Shown: piece by piece, positions 16,357 to 24,718 of the stretch | Numbering within the stretch: the stretch's first letter is position 1 | How the letters are laid out: each line of letters begins with the position of its first letter | NCBI GenBank assembly: GCA_002683405.1 | Contig: NYTH01000028.1 | Location: 1-64,000, forward strand | Origin: Salinisphaeraceae bacterium | Lineage (GTDB): Bacteria > Pseudomonadota > Gammaproteobacteria > Nevskiales > Salinisphaeraceae | Reading direction: 5' to 3' | Length of the DNA: 64,000 nucleotides | Notes under the pieces: model-generated | Database searches by the model: none | Seen by the model: only the letters and a program-made list of their open reading frames with translations | Told to the model about the DNA's origin: nothing | Made by a program: the position numbers and the translations under genes

Positions 16357-17046
16357 ATGCGATCAATCCACGCCTTGAAGCCGGCTTTTCTGCCCCTGCT
16401 GATTCTGCTGGCGAGTGCCTGCGGACAGGCCAGTCAGCCTGCCGCCGGCAGCCAGGCGGCCGACGACGCCGCTGCGGCGTCGCCGGCCGAGCTGCCCGAG
16501 AAGGCGAAGACCGCCGTATTTGCGGGCGGCTGCTTCTGGTGCGTGGAAGAGGCTTTCGACAAGGTTCCCGGGGTGTTGGAAACCACGTCGGGCTACACGG
16601 GTGGCCACGTGGAGGACCCCAGCTACGAACAGGTCACCCGGGGCGGCACCGGTCATCTGGAAGCCCTGCGCGTGCGCTTCGATCCTGATCGCGTCAGCTA
16701 TGAGCAGCTGCTGGATCAGTTCTGGCACAACATCGACCCGACGGACGATCGAGGGCAGTTCTGCGACAAGGGCGAATCCTACAAGAGCGCCATATTCGCC
16801 ACGCCCGGAGAGCAGATGGCGCAGGCCAGGGCCTCGCGGCAGGCCTTGATCGACAGCCCGGACGGGCCAGACCCGATCGTTACCCCCGTGCTGGAGGCCC
16901 AGACCTTCTACCCGGCCGAGCAGTATCACCAGAACTATCACCAGAAGAATGGTTTGCGCTACACGTTCTACAAGACCAGCTGCGGCCGGGTCAGTCGTCT
17001 GGAGGACGTGTGGGGCGAACAGGCCGCCGGCGGGCCTTTCAAATAA
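16357..17046 (+). CDS. msrA: Peptide-methionine (S)-S-oxide reductase MsrA, predicted lipoprotein
   Basis: A 229-residue MsrA that reduces methionine-S-sulfoxide in oxidised proteins. The catalytic motif GCFWC is at residues 58-62 (nucleophile Cys59), followed by EEAFDKVPGV and the GYTGG motif. NYHQKNGLRY and a late Cys near residue 208 are also seen. Unlike the usual cytoplasmic enzyme it starts with a hydrophobic signal (PAFLPLLILLAS) and a lipobox-like Cys22, followed by an Ala/Ser/Asp-rich linker. It is probably anchored in the periplasm to repair oxidised envelope proteins. It ends 8 bases from the convergent maf gene. Confidence 0.93.
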   Translation: MRSIHALKPAFLPLLILLASACGQASQPAAGSQAADDAAAASPAELPEKAKTAVFAGGCFWCVEEAFDKVPGVLETTSGYTGGHVEDPSYEQVTRGGTGHLEALRVRFDPDRVSYEQLLDQFWHNIDPTDDRGQFCDKGESYKSAIFATPGEQMAQARASRQALIDSPDGPDPIVTPVLEAQTFYPAEQYHQNYHQKNGLRYTFYKTSCGRVSRLEDVWGEQAAGGPFK

Positions 17047-17054
17047 GGCTGATT

Positions 17055-17663
17055 TCAGCCCGGCGCGACCGGCGCCGGCGTGATACCGCAGGCCCTGAGC
17101 AGATTATCGGTTTCGTGAAGCGGCAGCCCCATGACGCCGGAATAGCTGCCCTCCAGCCGCCGCACGAACACCGCGGCAAAGCCCTGAATGGCGTAACCGC
17201 CGGCCTTGTCGGCCGGCTCCCCTGACGCCCAGTAGGCCGCCAGCTCCGCTGCATCAATGCGGCGAAAATGCACGGTGCTGACGCTTACGCGGCTGCGGCT
17301 GCCCTGGGCGTCGACCAGCGCCACGGCGCTCCACACCTGGTGACTGCGTCCTGAAAGCCGGCCCAGCGTGTCCATGAAGTCCTGCCGGTCGCGCGGTTTG
17401 CCCAGAATATCCTCGCCCATCACAACCGCCGTATCGGCACCCAGCACGGACCGTCCGCTGGCCGCGCCCTGGCGTGCCCAGACCGCTTCTGCCTTCGCCC
17501 GCGCCACGCGCTCCACATAGGCCTCGGCGGACTCGCCGGGCTGCACCGTTTCGTCCGTATGGGCCGGACACTGCTCGAAGGCGACGTTGATCTGACGCAG
17601 CAGTTCGGCCCGGCGGGGCGACTGTGATGCGAGCAGCAGCTGAGGTATCGGAGATGAATTCAT
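17055..17663 (-). CDS. maf: Maf family nucleotide pyrophosphatase
   Basis: A 202-residue Maf protein of the dTTP/UTP-pyrophosphatase type that removes modified or excess nucleoside triphosphates. It shows the phosphate-binding motif ASQSPRRAELL, GADTAVV, and KAGGYAIQGFA with a final MGLP segment. The ATG at 17663 gives a family-typical N-terminus; the frame is open further upstream but only inside the nhaD coding region. It lies 44 bases downstream of nhaD on the same strand and may be co-transcribed. Confidence 0.93.
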   Translation of the reverse strand: MNSSPIPQLLLASQSPRRAELLRQINVAFEQCPAHTDETVQPGESAEAYVERVARAKAEAVWARQGAASGRSVLGADTAVVMGEDILGKPRDRQDFMDTLGRLSGRSHQVWSAVALVDAQGSRSRVSVSTVHFRRIDAAELAAYWASGEPADKAGGYAIQGFAAVFVRRLEGSYSGVMGLPLHETDNLLRACGITPAPVAPG

Positions 17664-17707
17664 CGCCCGGCAGTCTACACCCCAAGCCCCAGCCGAGGCT
17701 GCGCTCA

Positions 17708-19138
17708 CTAGAACAGATGCTGATTGACGAACAGATGCACGGCGATACTGATGATGTAGCCCAGCGCGATGGCCCAGGACCATTTCAGGTGCGCAAAAAA
17801 GGTGTAAACGCCCCGCGCCTGTCCCATGACCGCCACCCCCGCGGCCGAACCGATGGATAGCAGCGAGCCGCCCACGCCGGCGGTCAGCGTCACCAGCAGC
17901 CAATGGCCGTGGGACATCTCCGGCAGCATCGTGAGCACGGCGTACATGACGGGGATGTTGTCGACCACTGCGGACGCAAGACCCACCAGGATGTTGGCTA
18001 CAAGCGGGCCGAAACCGCCGTAGAACACTTCCGACAGCAGCGCCAGGTAGCCCAGCGTACCGAGCCCGCCCACGCAGAGGATGATGCCGTAGAAGAACAG
18101 CAGCGTGTCCCATTCGGCCCGCTCGACCTGGCGGAAAATGTCGAACGGCTGCGGCTTGCGATCGTACTCGCCCACCTCGAGGATCGCCGCGCTTTCCCGG
18201 TCGTGGTAGCCCATGATGGACTGCTCGCGATGTCGCAGGTAGTAACCAAAGAGCTTGAGCAGCCCCAGGCCGGTCATCATGCCCAGCACCGGCGGCAAAT
18301 GCAGCAGGGTATGGGCGGTGACCGCCAGCGAAATCGTGACCAGAAACAGCGTGATGACCCGACGCGCGCCCTTTTTCAACACCACCGCTTCGGTCAGCGG
18401 CGCCGGCTTGGCGCGCGGCACCGCCCAGACGATGATCAGCGCCGGCACCAGCCAGTTGACCAGCGAGGGCAGGAACAGATCGAAGAACTCGACAAAGTCC
18501 ACCACGCCCTTCTGCCAGACCATGAGTGTGGTGATGTCACCGAAGGGCGAGAACGCCCCGCCCGCGTTCGCGGCCACCACGATATTCACGCACGCAGGCA
18601 CCACGAAGCGGGCATCACCCCCACCGACCGCCAGCACCACGGTGCTCAGCAGCAGCGCGGTGGTCATGTTGTCGGCCAGAGGCGATATGCAGAACGCCAG
18701 CACGCCGGTAATCCAGAAGATGCCGCGCAGGGAAAAGCCCCGCGATACCAGCCAGCCGCGCAGCGCATCGAACACGCCGCGCTCTTCCATGGTGTTGATG
18801 TAGGTCATCGCCGCGAGCAGGAACAGCATGAGCTCGGCGAATTCAAGCAGGCTGTGACGCACCGCAATCTCGGCCGAGTGCGTGTCGCCGTTCATGGCGA
18901 AAGCCAGGGCGATTACCGCCCAGATAATGCCGGCCGCTACAATGACCGGCTTGGACTTGGAAAGATGAATTCGGTCTTCCGCAATCACCAGCCCGTAGGC
19001 CAGAATGAAGACGGCCAGGGCCACGAAACCGGCCCAGTGGACCGTAAAATCGACCGCCGGACCTTCGGCCACCGCGGCCAGGGCCGGCAGCGGAAACCCG
19101 GCCAGCAGGCCGATCATCAGAAGACTTGGACGTAGCAC
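17708..19138 (-). CDS. nhaD: Na+/H+ antiporter NhaD
   Basis: A 476-residue, very hydrophobic inner-membrane protein of the NhaD/ArsB transporter superfamily, exchanging Na+ (or Li+) for H+. It has roughly a dozen membrane segments. Family features include a long N-terminal hydrophobic segment, the acidic SPLADNMTTALLLS and SPFGDITT motifs in the two inverted halves, and SIGSAAGVAVMG near the C-terminus. I chose the GTG at 19138 because GGGGGTGA lies seven bases before it; an ATG at 19117 is the alternative. It suggests life in salty or alkaline conditions, where NhaD is common. Confidence 0.92.
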   Translation of the reverse strand: MLRPSLLMIGLLAGFPLPALAAVAEGPAVDFTVHWAGFVALAVFILAYGLVIAEDRIHLSKSKPVIVAAGIIWAVIALAFAMNGDTHSAEIAVRHSLLEFAELMLFLLAAMTYINTMEERGVFDALRGWLVSRGFSLRGIFWITGVLAFCISPLADNMTTALLLSTVVLAVGGGDARFVVPACVNIVVAANAGGAFSPFGDITTLMVWQKGVVDFVEFFDLFLPSLVNWLVPALIIVWAVPRAKPAPLTEAVVLKKGARRVITLFLVTISLAVTAHTLLHLPPVLGMMTGLGLLKLFGYYLRHREQSIMGYHDRESAAILEVGEYDRKPQPFDIFRQVERAEWDTLLFFYGIILCVGGLGTLGYLALLSEVFYGGFGPLVANILVGLASAVVDNIPVMYAVLTMLPEMSHGHWLLVTLTAGVGGSLLSIGSAAGVAVMGQARGVYTFFAHLKWSWAIALGYIISIAVHLFVNQHLF

Positions 19139-19304
19139 CAGTTGTTCACCCCCGGTCGAGTCAGTGCCGTCTCCGGCGCCGCATTCCCGCTTGCCGGGTG
19201 GCAAAAAAGAGCCCCGGCGCGCAGACCAGGCCGCGTACGATACACCCTTTATTGCAACGCAACATCAGAACATGCCGTGAGGCATGGCACCAAAAGGCCC
19301 TTGT

Positions 19305-20096
19305 ATGGCGGATCGCTTTGAACAGGAACTCGGCTTGCGCACACTCGGCGCAAACCGCTTCGAAATCGAGATGGGAGACCGGTGGAATATAGGCCCGGTC
19401 CCCAACGGCGGCTACAGCCTCAGCGTGGCCGCCGAGGCCCTGCGACGCGTACTGGATTTCGACCAGCCGCTCAGCCTGACCGGCCACTTCCTGCGCCCGG
19501 CCCAGGCCGGTACGGCAACCATCGAGGTCGACACGCTGCGCAGCGGGCGCCGCATGGGCTACGCCCGCGCCGTGCTCAGTCAGGAGGGCTCCGCCAGGCT
19601 GGCCGTCACTGCCGTCAACGGCAATCCGGATAGCCGGTCTGGCTTCGATCATCTGACGCTAACGCCGCCCGAGCTGCCGGCATTCGAGGACTGCACGCCC
19701 ATCCCCGGCGTGCGGCCGTTCAACGACAACATGTCGGTCCGGCTCGACCCGGCCTGCGCCGGCTGGCTCGAGGGTCGCTACGACGAACACTGTGTACTCA
19801 CCGGCTGGGTGGCCTTTGCCGATGGTCGGCCCGCCGATCGCGCCGCGCTGCCCCTGTTCTCGGACAGTTTCCCGCCGCCCGTCTTCCGGCGACTGGGCCC
19901 CGTGGGCTGGGTGCCGACTCTGGAGCTGACGCTGCACTACCACCGCGCGCCGGCGTCGGCGCGGCTGATCGGCCGCTTCAGCACGCAGGTTGTCTCCAGC
20001 GGCATTCTCGAGGAATCCGGCCAGCTCTGGGACGAGACCGGTCAGCTGGTGGCCCGGGTACGGCAACTGGCGTTGCTGCAGCAACGCCAGGCGTAA
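19305..20096 (+). CDS. Acyl-CoA thioesterase-like double-hotdog protein
   Basis: A 263-residue protein resembling TesB/acyl-CoA thioesterase II-like 'thioesterase family' members. It has two hotdog halves: WNIGPVPNGGYSLSVAAEA in the first and GWVPTLELTLHYHRAP near residues 205-225 in the second. The substrate is probably acyl-CoA, inferred from family. An ATG at 19284 exists, but the ATG at 19305 has AAAAGG just upstream and starts the conserved part. It is divergent from nhaD. Confidence 0.8.
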   Translation: MADRFEQELGLRTLGANRFEIEMGDRWNIGPVPNGGYSLSVAAEALRRVLDFDQPLSLTGHFLRPAQAGTATIEVDTLRSGRRMGYARAVLSQEGSARLAVTAVNGNPDSRSGFDHLTLTPPELPAFEDCTPIPGVRPFNDNMSVRLDPACAGWLEGRYDEHCVLTGWVAFADGRPADRAALPLFSDSFPPPVFRRLGPVGWVPTLELTLHYHRAPASARLIGRFSTQVVSSGILEESGQLWDETGQLVARVRQLALLQQRQA

Positions 20097-20169
20097 GTCG
20101 CGACGTGCCGCCGCGCCTACGCAAAATCACCGTGGCGCTCACGCCCGGCTTTGGGCAGACTGCTGACGC

Positions 20170-20925
20170 ATGACACCCGAGTTCCAACCACCGCCAACCA
20201 CGGCCGAACGGGTTCGCGCCTACGCCGTCCATGTGCTCACGGCCAGCGGCATCATCTTCGTGTTCCTCGCAGCCACCGAAGTGGCGGCCATCCAGCCGAA
20301 TACCGGCCTGCTGTTCTTCTGGCTGGCCATGGCGCTGGTCGTCGATGCGGTGGACGGCCCCCTGGCCCGCCGGTGGCGTGTCGGCCAACTGGCCACGCGC
20401 CTGGACGGGCGCACGCTCGATGACATCGTCGACTACCTGAGCTTCAGCTTCATTCCGCTGCTGCTGATCTGGAAGATGCAATGGGCCGGAGACTGGTCCA
20501 CGCCGCTCGCCGTCGGGGCGATGCTGGTCAGCCTGCTGGGCTTTGCCAACATCCATGCCAAGCAGGACGCGGCCGGCTTTTTCTCGGGCTTTCCGTCGTA
20601 CTGGAATCTGACCGCCTATTTCGCCGGACTGTTTCACGAGACCTACGGCAGCGACATCGTGGTCATCATGATGCTGGTTTTCATGGCGCTGACGCTGCTG
20701 CCGGTGCGCTTCATCTACCCCAACAAGATTCGTGCGCCGTTCCGGATGCCGCTGATCGCCGGTGGCGGAATCTGGCTGCTGTTTCTGCTGGCCACCCTGC
20801 CCGCCTATCCCGACCTGCCGGGCTGGGCGGTGTGGATTGCGCTGAGTTATCCGATCGCCTATCTGGCGTTGTCGGCCGTACTGGACGTCTGGGATCGCCT
20901 GGTGGGCGAACCGCCCGGGCGCTGA
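20170..20925 (+). CDS. CDP-alcohol phosphatidyltransferase, phosphatidylcholine synthase-type
   Basis: A 251-residue inner-membrane enzyme with seven or eight hydrophobic segments. The CDP-alcohol phosphatidyltransferase motif is at residues 59-88: D59, D62, G63, A66, R67, then G80, D84, D88. The 12-residue spacing between the AR and G positions is longer than the 8 usual in PgsA/PssA and matches bacterial Pcs. The sequences DDIVDYLSFSFIPL and GFPSYWNLTAYF also resemble Pcs. Pcs condenses CDP-diacylglycerol with choline to give phosphatidylcholine. No choline transporter is nearby. The Pcs assignment is from the motif and moderately sure; the family is certain. Confidence 0.82.
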   Translation: MTPEFQPPPTTAERVRAYAVHVLTASGIIFVFLAATEVAAIQPNTGLLFFWLAMALVVDAVDGPLARRWRVGQLATRLDGRTLDDIVDYLSFSFIPLLLIWKMQWAGDWSTPLAVGAMLVSLLGFANIHAKQDAAGFFSGFPSYWNLTAYFAGLFHETYGSDIVVIMMLVFMALTLLPVRFIYPNKIRAPFRMPLIAGGGIWLLFLLATLPAYPDLPGWAVWIALSYPIAYLALSAVLDVWDRLVGEPPGR

Positions 20926-20945
20926 GCGACGCCGGGCAGGGTCGA

Positions 20946-22421
20946 TCAGGCCCCGCCGCGGAATTCTTCCATGCGCGGCTGCGCCAGATGCTCGCGGAAA
21001 CGCGCGGGCGTGGAGGGCCAGGAGTCCGGCAGCCCGTCGGGGCCGATGTACCAGCTGTTGCAGCCGCTCATCCATACCGTATCGGGCATCTGCTCGTTCA
21101 TGTCGCGTTCGAGTTGATCGGCCACATCGTCACGCGGAACGAGGCTCCGGGCGCGGCCGTCGCGCAGTAAAGACAGGCAACGCATGATGTAGTCGGTCTG
21201 GGTATCGCCGATTGAGATCAGCGAGAAATTGCCCACCGGGCTGCGCGGCCCCTGCACCATGAAGAAATCCGGCATGCCCGGCACGCCCACGGTGCGATGT
21301 GCCCGCGGCCGCTGCGACCAGACTTCGCTCAGCGTCAGCCCCTCGGCCGTCTCCAGCTCCATGGGACGCATATAGTCATGGGCGTGAAAGCCGGTGGCCA
21401 GCACCAGCACATCGGCCTCGTGCAGCTGCCCATCATCGGTGACCACGCCTTCCGGCCGGATTTGCGTCACCGCCGCGCGCACAACATCGACATTGTCCTG
21501 CTGCACCACGTGGTAGTACTGGCCGGACATGATCAGCCGCTTGCACATGGGACTATCAGGCGGAGCGAGGCGCTCACGCAGTGCCGCGTCACGGATGCGG
21601 CCCAGGTTCCAGCGCACGATCCGGTCCACCAGACTGCGCTGCCAGCCGGGCGTGATGACCGCCTGCGCGAAGAATCGCTCGAAGCCGAATTCGTACACGC
21701 GGTGGATGAGCCGGCTGAGCCCGGGCACACGCTCCACCAGCCATTTCTCCGGCCGCGAGTAGCTGCGGTCCGGCATGGGAAATATCCACTGCGGTGTGCG
21801 CTGTATCGACAGCAGGTCGTGACCCTCGCTGCCCAGCCGGGTGACGATCTGTACAGCGGTGGACCCGGCACCGACCACCGCAATGCGCTTGCCCCGCAGG
21901 TCGACGCTGTGGTCCCAGCGCGCCGAATGAAAGCAGGGCCCGGCAAATTCATCCACGCCGGGCACGTCCGGCCAGCGAGGATGGTGCAGCACGCCCGTAG
22001 CGGCCACGATGGCGTCGACCTGATCGACTTCGCCATCACTGTCCTCCAGATGCCAGCGCGAGCCGTCGTGCCGGGCCCGCGTGATTTCGCAGCCAAACCG
22101 CACGAAGCGGCGCAGACCGTACTTGTCCGCCACCTGCTTCAGGTAGTCGTGGATTTCGCCGCCGCGGGCGAAGCGATAGCGCCAGTCGGTATTCGGCTCA
22201 AAGCTGTAGCTGTAGTAATGCGCCGGCACATCGCAGGACAGGCCCGGATAGGTGTTCTCGCGCCAGGTGCCTCCAACCTCGTCGGCCTTTTCGTAAATCT
22301 GAAAATCGATCCCGGCATCCTTGAGCTTCTTGCCCATGAGCAGCCCCGACATGCCGCTGCCGATGACGGCGACGCGCAGGGCCCGCGCGTTGGACCCGGA
22401 TGAATGATCGGTATCTCGCAT
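20946..22421 (-). CDS. Flavin-containing Baeyer-Villiger-type monooxygenase
   Basis: A 491-residue FAD/NADPH monooxygenase. The N-terminal Rossmann motif is IGSGMSGLLMG; the second is VVGAGSTAVQI. Between them the segment FAGPCFHSARWD fits the Baeyer-Villiger fingerprint FxGxxxHxxxW(P/D). GTWRENTYPGLSCD and LATGFHAHDY are typical of the class. Such enzymes insert oxygen into ketones to give esters or lactones; the substrate here is unknown. The ATG at 22421 has AGGAGG eight bases upstream, which decides the start. It is divergent from fabH. Confidence 0.9.
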   Translation of the reverse strand: MRDTDHSSGSNARALRVAVIGSGMSGLLMGKKLKDAGIDFQIYEKADEVGGTWRENTYPGLSCDVPAHYYSYSFEPNTDWRYRFARGGEIHDYLKQVADKYGLRRFVRFGCEITRARHDGSRWHLEDSDGEVDQVDAIVAATGVLHHPRWPDVPGVDEFAGPCFHSARWDHSVDLRGKRIAVVGAGSTAVQIVTRLGSEGHDLLSIQRTPQWIFPMPDRSYSRPEKWLVERVPGLSRLIHRVYEFGFERFFAQAVITPGWQRSLVDRIVRWNLGRIRDAALRERLAPPDSPMCKRLIMSGQYYHVVQQDNVDVVRAAVTQIRPEGVVTDDGQLHEADVLVLATGFHAHDYMRPMELETAEGLTLSEVWSQRPRAHRTVGVPGMPDFFMVQGPRSPVGNFSLISIGDTQTDYIMRCLSLLRDGRARSLVPRDDVADQLERDMNEQMPDTVWMSGCNSWYIGPDGLPDSWPSTPARFREHLAQPRMEEFRGGA

Positions 22422-22517
22422 GACTCTCCTCCTGGCGGTTCGTGCCCTGCCTGGCCGGCAGCACCCGCACTTTAGTCCTGTCATCTTAACTGTAGACGCA
22501 TCGTCAGTAACCACCCG

Positions 22518-22527
22518 TGCGTATAAT
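22518..22527 (+). promoter_or_regulatory. Probable -10 box for fabH
   Basis: A perfect TATAAT at 22522-22527 with a TG two bases before it, 52 bases upstream of the fabH start. No good -35 box lies at the normal distance. Confidence 0.45.
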
Positions 22528-22579
22528 CGGCCGCCACGCGCGCACGTAACGCCAGCTACATACCGGCCAGAGGTCAACC

Positions 22580-23539
22580 ATGGGATACGCCCGGATCATG
22601 GGCACGGGCAGCTATTTGCCCCAACGCATCGTCACCAACCAGGAGCTGGAGACGCGCATCAATACCAGCGACGAGTGGATTGTTTCACGCACCGGTATCG
22701 AAGCGCGCCACGTGGCGGCAGACGACGAGGTCACGAGCGACCTCGCCCTCGCGGCCAGTCGGGCAGCCATCGAAAACGCCGGTCTGACGGCAGACGACAT
22801 CGACCTGATCATCGTGGCGACCACCACGGGCGACATGGTCTTTCCCTCCACCGCCTGCCTGCTGCAGCGCAAGCTCGGCATTACCCGGGGCGCCGCATTC
22901 GACGTGCAGGCGGTTTGCACGGGCTTCATCTACGCGCTGTCGATCGCCGACAAATTCATCGCCAGTGGCCAGCACAAGCGGGCGCTGGTGGTCGGCGCCG
23001 AAGTCTTCTCCCGAATTCTCGACTGGAACGACCGCCGCACCTGCGTGCTGTTTGGTGACGGCGCGGGCGCAGTAGTCCTGCAGGCCGCCGACGAGCCCGG
23101 CATCTACTCTTCCCATCTTCATTCTGATGGGCGTCTGAGCGATATCCTAAAAGTGGAAGGCGGTATCAGTGGCGGTCAGATTACTGGCCACCCCTTTCTG
23201 CAGATGGACGGGCAGGCCGTGTACCGGACCGCCGTCAAGGCGCTGGATGAAGTCGCGCGCGAGGCATTGGCCCACAACAGCATGACGCCGGAGGACGTGG
23301 ACTGGCTGGTGCCTCATCAGGCCAATATTCGAATCCTGCAGACCACGGCGGACAAACTGGGGCTGGCGCGTGACAAACTGGTGCTCACCGTCGCCCGGCA
23401 GGGCAACACCTCCGCCGCCTCGGTGCCGCTGGCACTGGACGCGGCCGCCAGCGAGGGTCGGTTCGCGCGCGGTGACCGGCTGATGCTGCTGGGTGTGGGC
23501 GGCGGCATGACCTGGGGATCCGTATTCCTGCGCTGGTAG
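22580..23539 (+). CDS. fabH: 3-oxoacyl-ACP synthase III (FabH)
   Basis: A 319-residue KAS III enzyme that condenses acyl-CoA with malonyl-ACP to start fatty acid synthesis. Catalytic residues are visible: Cys113 (VQAVCTGF), His246 (VPHQANIRI) and Asn276 (RQGNTSAAS). The length equals the family norm. GAGGT precedes the ATG. It is not beside plsX, fabD or acpP, so it may be a stand-alone copy; a second fabH elsewhere is possible. The divergent monooxygenase and the upstream thioesterase hint at lipid-related chemistry, but nothing links them directly. Confidence 0.95.
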   Translation: MGYARIMGTGSYLPQRIVTNQELETRINTSDEWIVSRTGIEARHVAADDEVTSDLALAASRAAIENAGLTADDIDLIIVATTTGDMVFPSTACLLQRKLGITRGAAFDVQAVCTGFIYALSIADKFIASGQHKRALVVGAEVFSRILDWNDRRTCVLFGDGAGAVVLQAADEPGIYSSHLHSDGRLSDILKVEGGISGGQITGHPFLQMDGQAVYRTAVKALDEVAREALAHNSMTPEDVDWLVPHQANIRILQTTADKLGLARDKLVLTVARQGNTSAASVPLALDAAASEGRFARGDRLMLLGVGGGMTWGSVFLRW

Positions 23540-23569
23540 GCGCCCACGCAGCAGCGTATCAATGACGTC

Positions 23570-24154
23570 ATGAATACCCGCCAGGACACCGGCAATCTCG
23601 TCGAACTGCTCGACACGCTCGACCGCAACATGACGGGCAGCCAGGTAGCCGTGGACGACATGATTGCCGCCATCCGGCATCGCGGCTTTGGCCCGCTGAT
23701 TATCCTGCCCGCGCTGATCGCCATGATGCCCACGGGCGCCCTGCCGGGCGTGCCGACCACGATGGCGCTGATCAACGCCTGCATCTGCCTGCAGCTTGTC
23801 TTCGGGCGGGATCACCCATGGGTGCCAGGCCGGCTGGGCCGGCTACGGATCAGCCGCGAACGATTTGACAAGGCGCAGACCATCGCGCGCCCCTGGGCGC
23901 GCCGCATCGACCGGTTTCTGCACCCGCGTCTGACCGGTCTGACGACCTATCCGGCGCCGCGTTTCATTGCGCTGGCGAGCCTGCTGCTCGGCCTGACCAT
24001 GATTCCGCTGGAACTGCTGCCTTTCGCCGCCGCCGTGCCGGCTTCGGCGATCGTGCTGCTGGGTCTGGGGCTGAGTGTGCGCGACGGGCTGCTGATTCTT
24101 CTCGCGGCGCTACTGGCCGGCGGGGGCTTCGCCATGATCGCCTGGCTTTCCTGA
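23570..24154 (+). CDS. ExoD family membrane protein
   Basis: A 194-residue inner-membrane protein of the ExoD family, named for a Sinorhizobium gene affecting exopolysaccharide production. The N-terminus has the family pattern (LLDTLDRNMTGSQVAVDDMIAAIRHRGFGPLI), then PTGALPGVPT, and two or three C-terminal hydrophobic hairpins. Mechanism unknown. It starts 30 bases after fabH and could be read with it. Confidence 0.85.
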   Translation: MNTRQDTGNLVELLDTLDRNMTGSQVAVDDMIAAIRHRGFGPLIILPALIAMMPTGALPGVPTTMALINACICLQLVFGRDHPWVPGRLGRLRISRERFDKAQTIARPWARRIDRFLHPRLTGLTTYPAPRFIALASLLLGLTMIPLELLPFAAAVPASAIVLLGLGLSVRDGLLILLAALLAGGGFAMIAWLS

Positions 24155-24168
24155 GACCGCCGGCCAAT

Positions 24169-24648
24169 TCACCCCTCCCACAAACCCTGCTCGCGGTGCC
24201 AGTCTTCCAGCGAAGTGTCGGGGTATTCGTCGTGGCAGCGGTCCACCGGGTCGGCATCCACCGGCAGCCAGTCGGGCTTGTAGGCCAGCATGATCCGCGT
24301 GCGGGAGGGCGCCGCGGGAAGCGGGCTGTCCACGGCGGATGCAAACGGATGCATCAGCTCGGGCCAGCGCGGGTCCCAGACCCACAGCGACGAGCCGCAC
24401 TGGCTGCAGAACCGGCGCTCGGCGGGGCTGAGCGTGCCGTCATCCAGTCGCGCCCGGTAAACGCTGATCTGAGCCTCGCCCGAGACCTCCAGCGTGCTGG
24501 CCCAGCCGTGCAGATTGATCGCATAGCCGCCCCCGCCCGCGGTTTTCCGGCAGATAGTGCAGTAGCACAGCATGAACGGCACCGGGCCGGCGCTCTGACA
24601 GGCAAAGTGAACGGCGCCACAATGGCAGGAGGCTTTTAGTTCTTGCAT
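24169..24648 (-). CDS. GFA (CENP-V/GFA domain) zinc protein
   Basis: A 159-residue GFA-type protein. The zinc-ligand pattern is clear: CHCGAVHF near the N-terminus, CYCTICRKTAGG about 20 residues later, and FCSQCGSSLW in the middle. The family is named for glutathione-dependent formaldehyde-activating enzyme, although most members have no proven activity. It is convergent with exoD. Confidence 0.9.
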   Translation of the reverse strand: MQELKASCHCGAVHFACQSAGPVPFMLCYCTICRKTAGGGGYAINLHGWASTLEVSGEAQISVYRARLDDGTLSPAERRFCSQCGSSLWVWDPRWPELMHPFASAVDSPLPAAPSRTRIMLAYKPDWLPVDADPVDRCHDEYPDTSLEDWHREQGLWEG

Positions 24649-24718
24649 TGAAACGACCCGCTATTGATCTGGAAGCGATTGGGTGGTTATTGCGCCACCC
24701 TGGAGCGTCCCGACTGAT

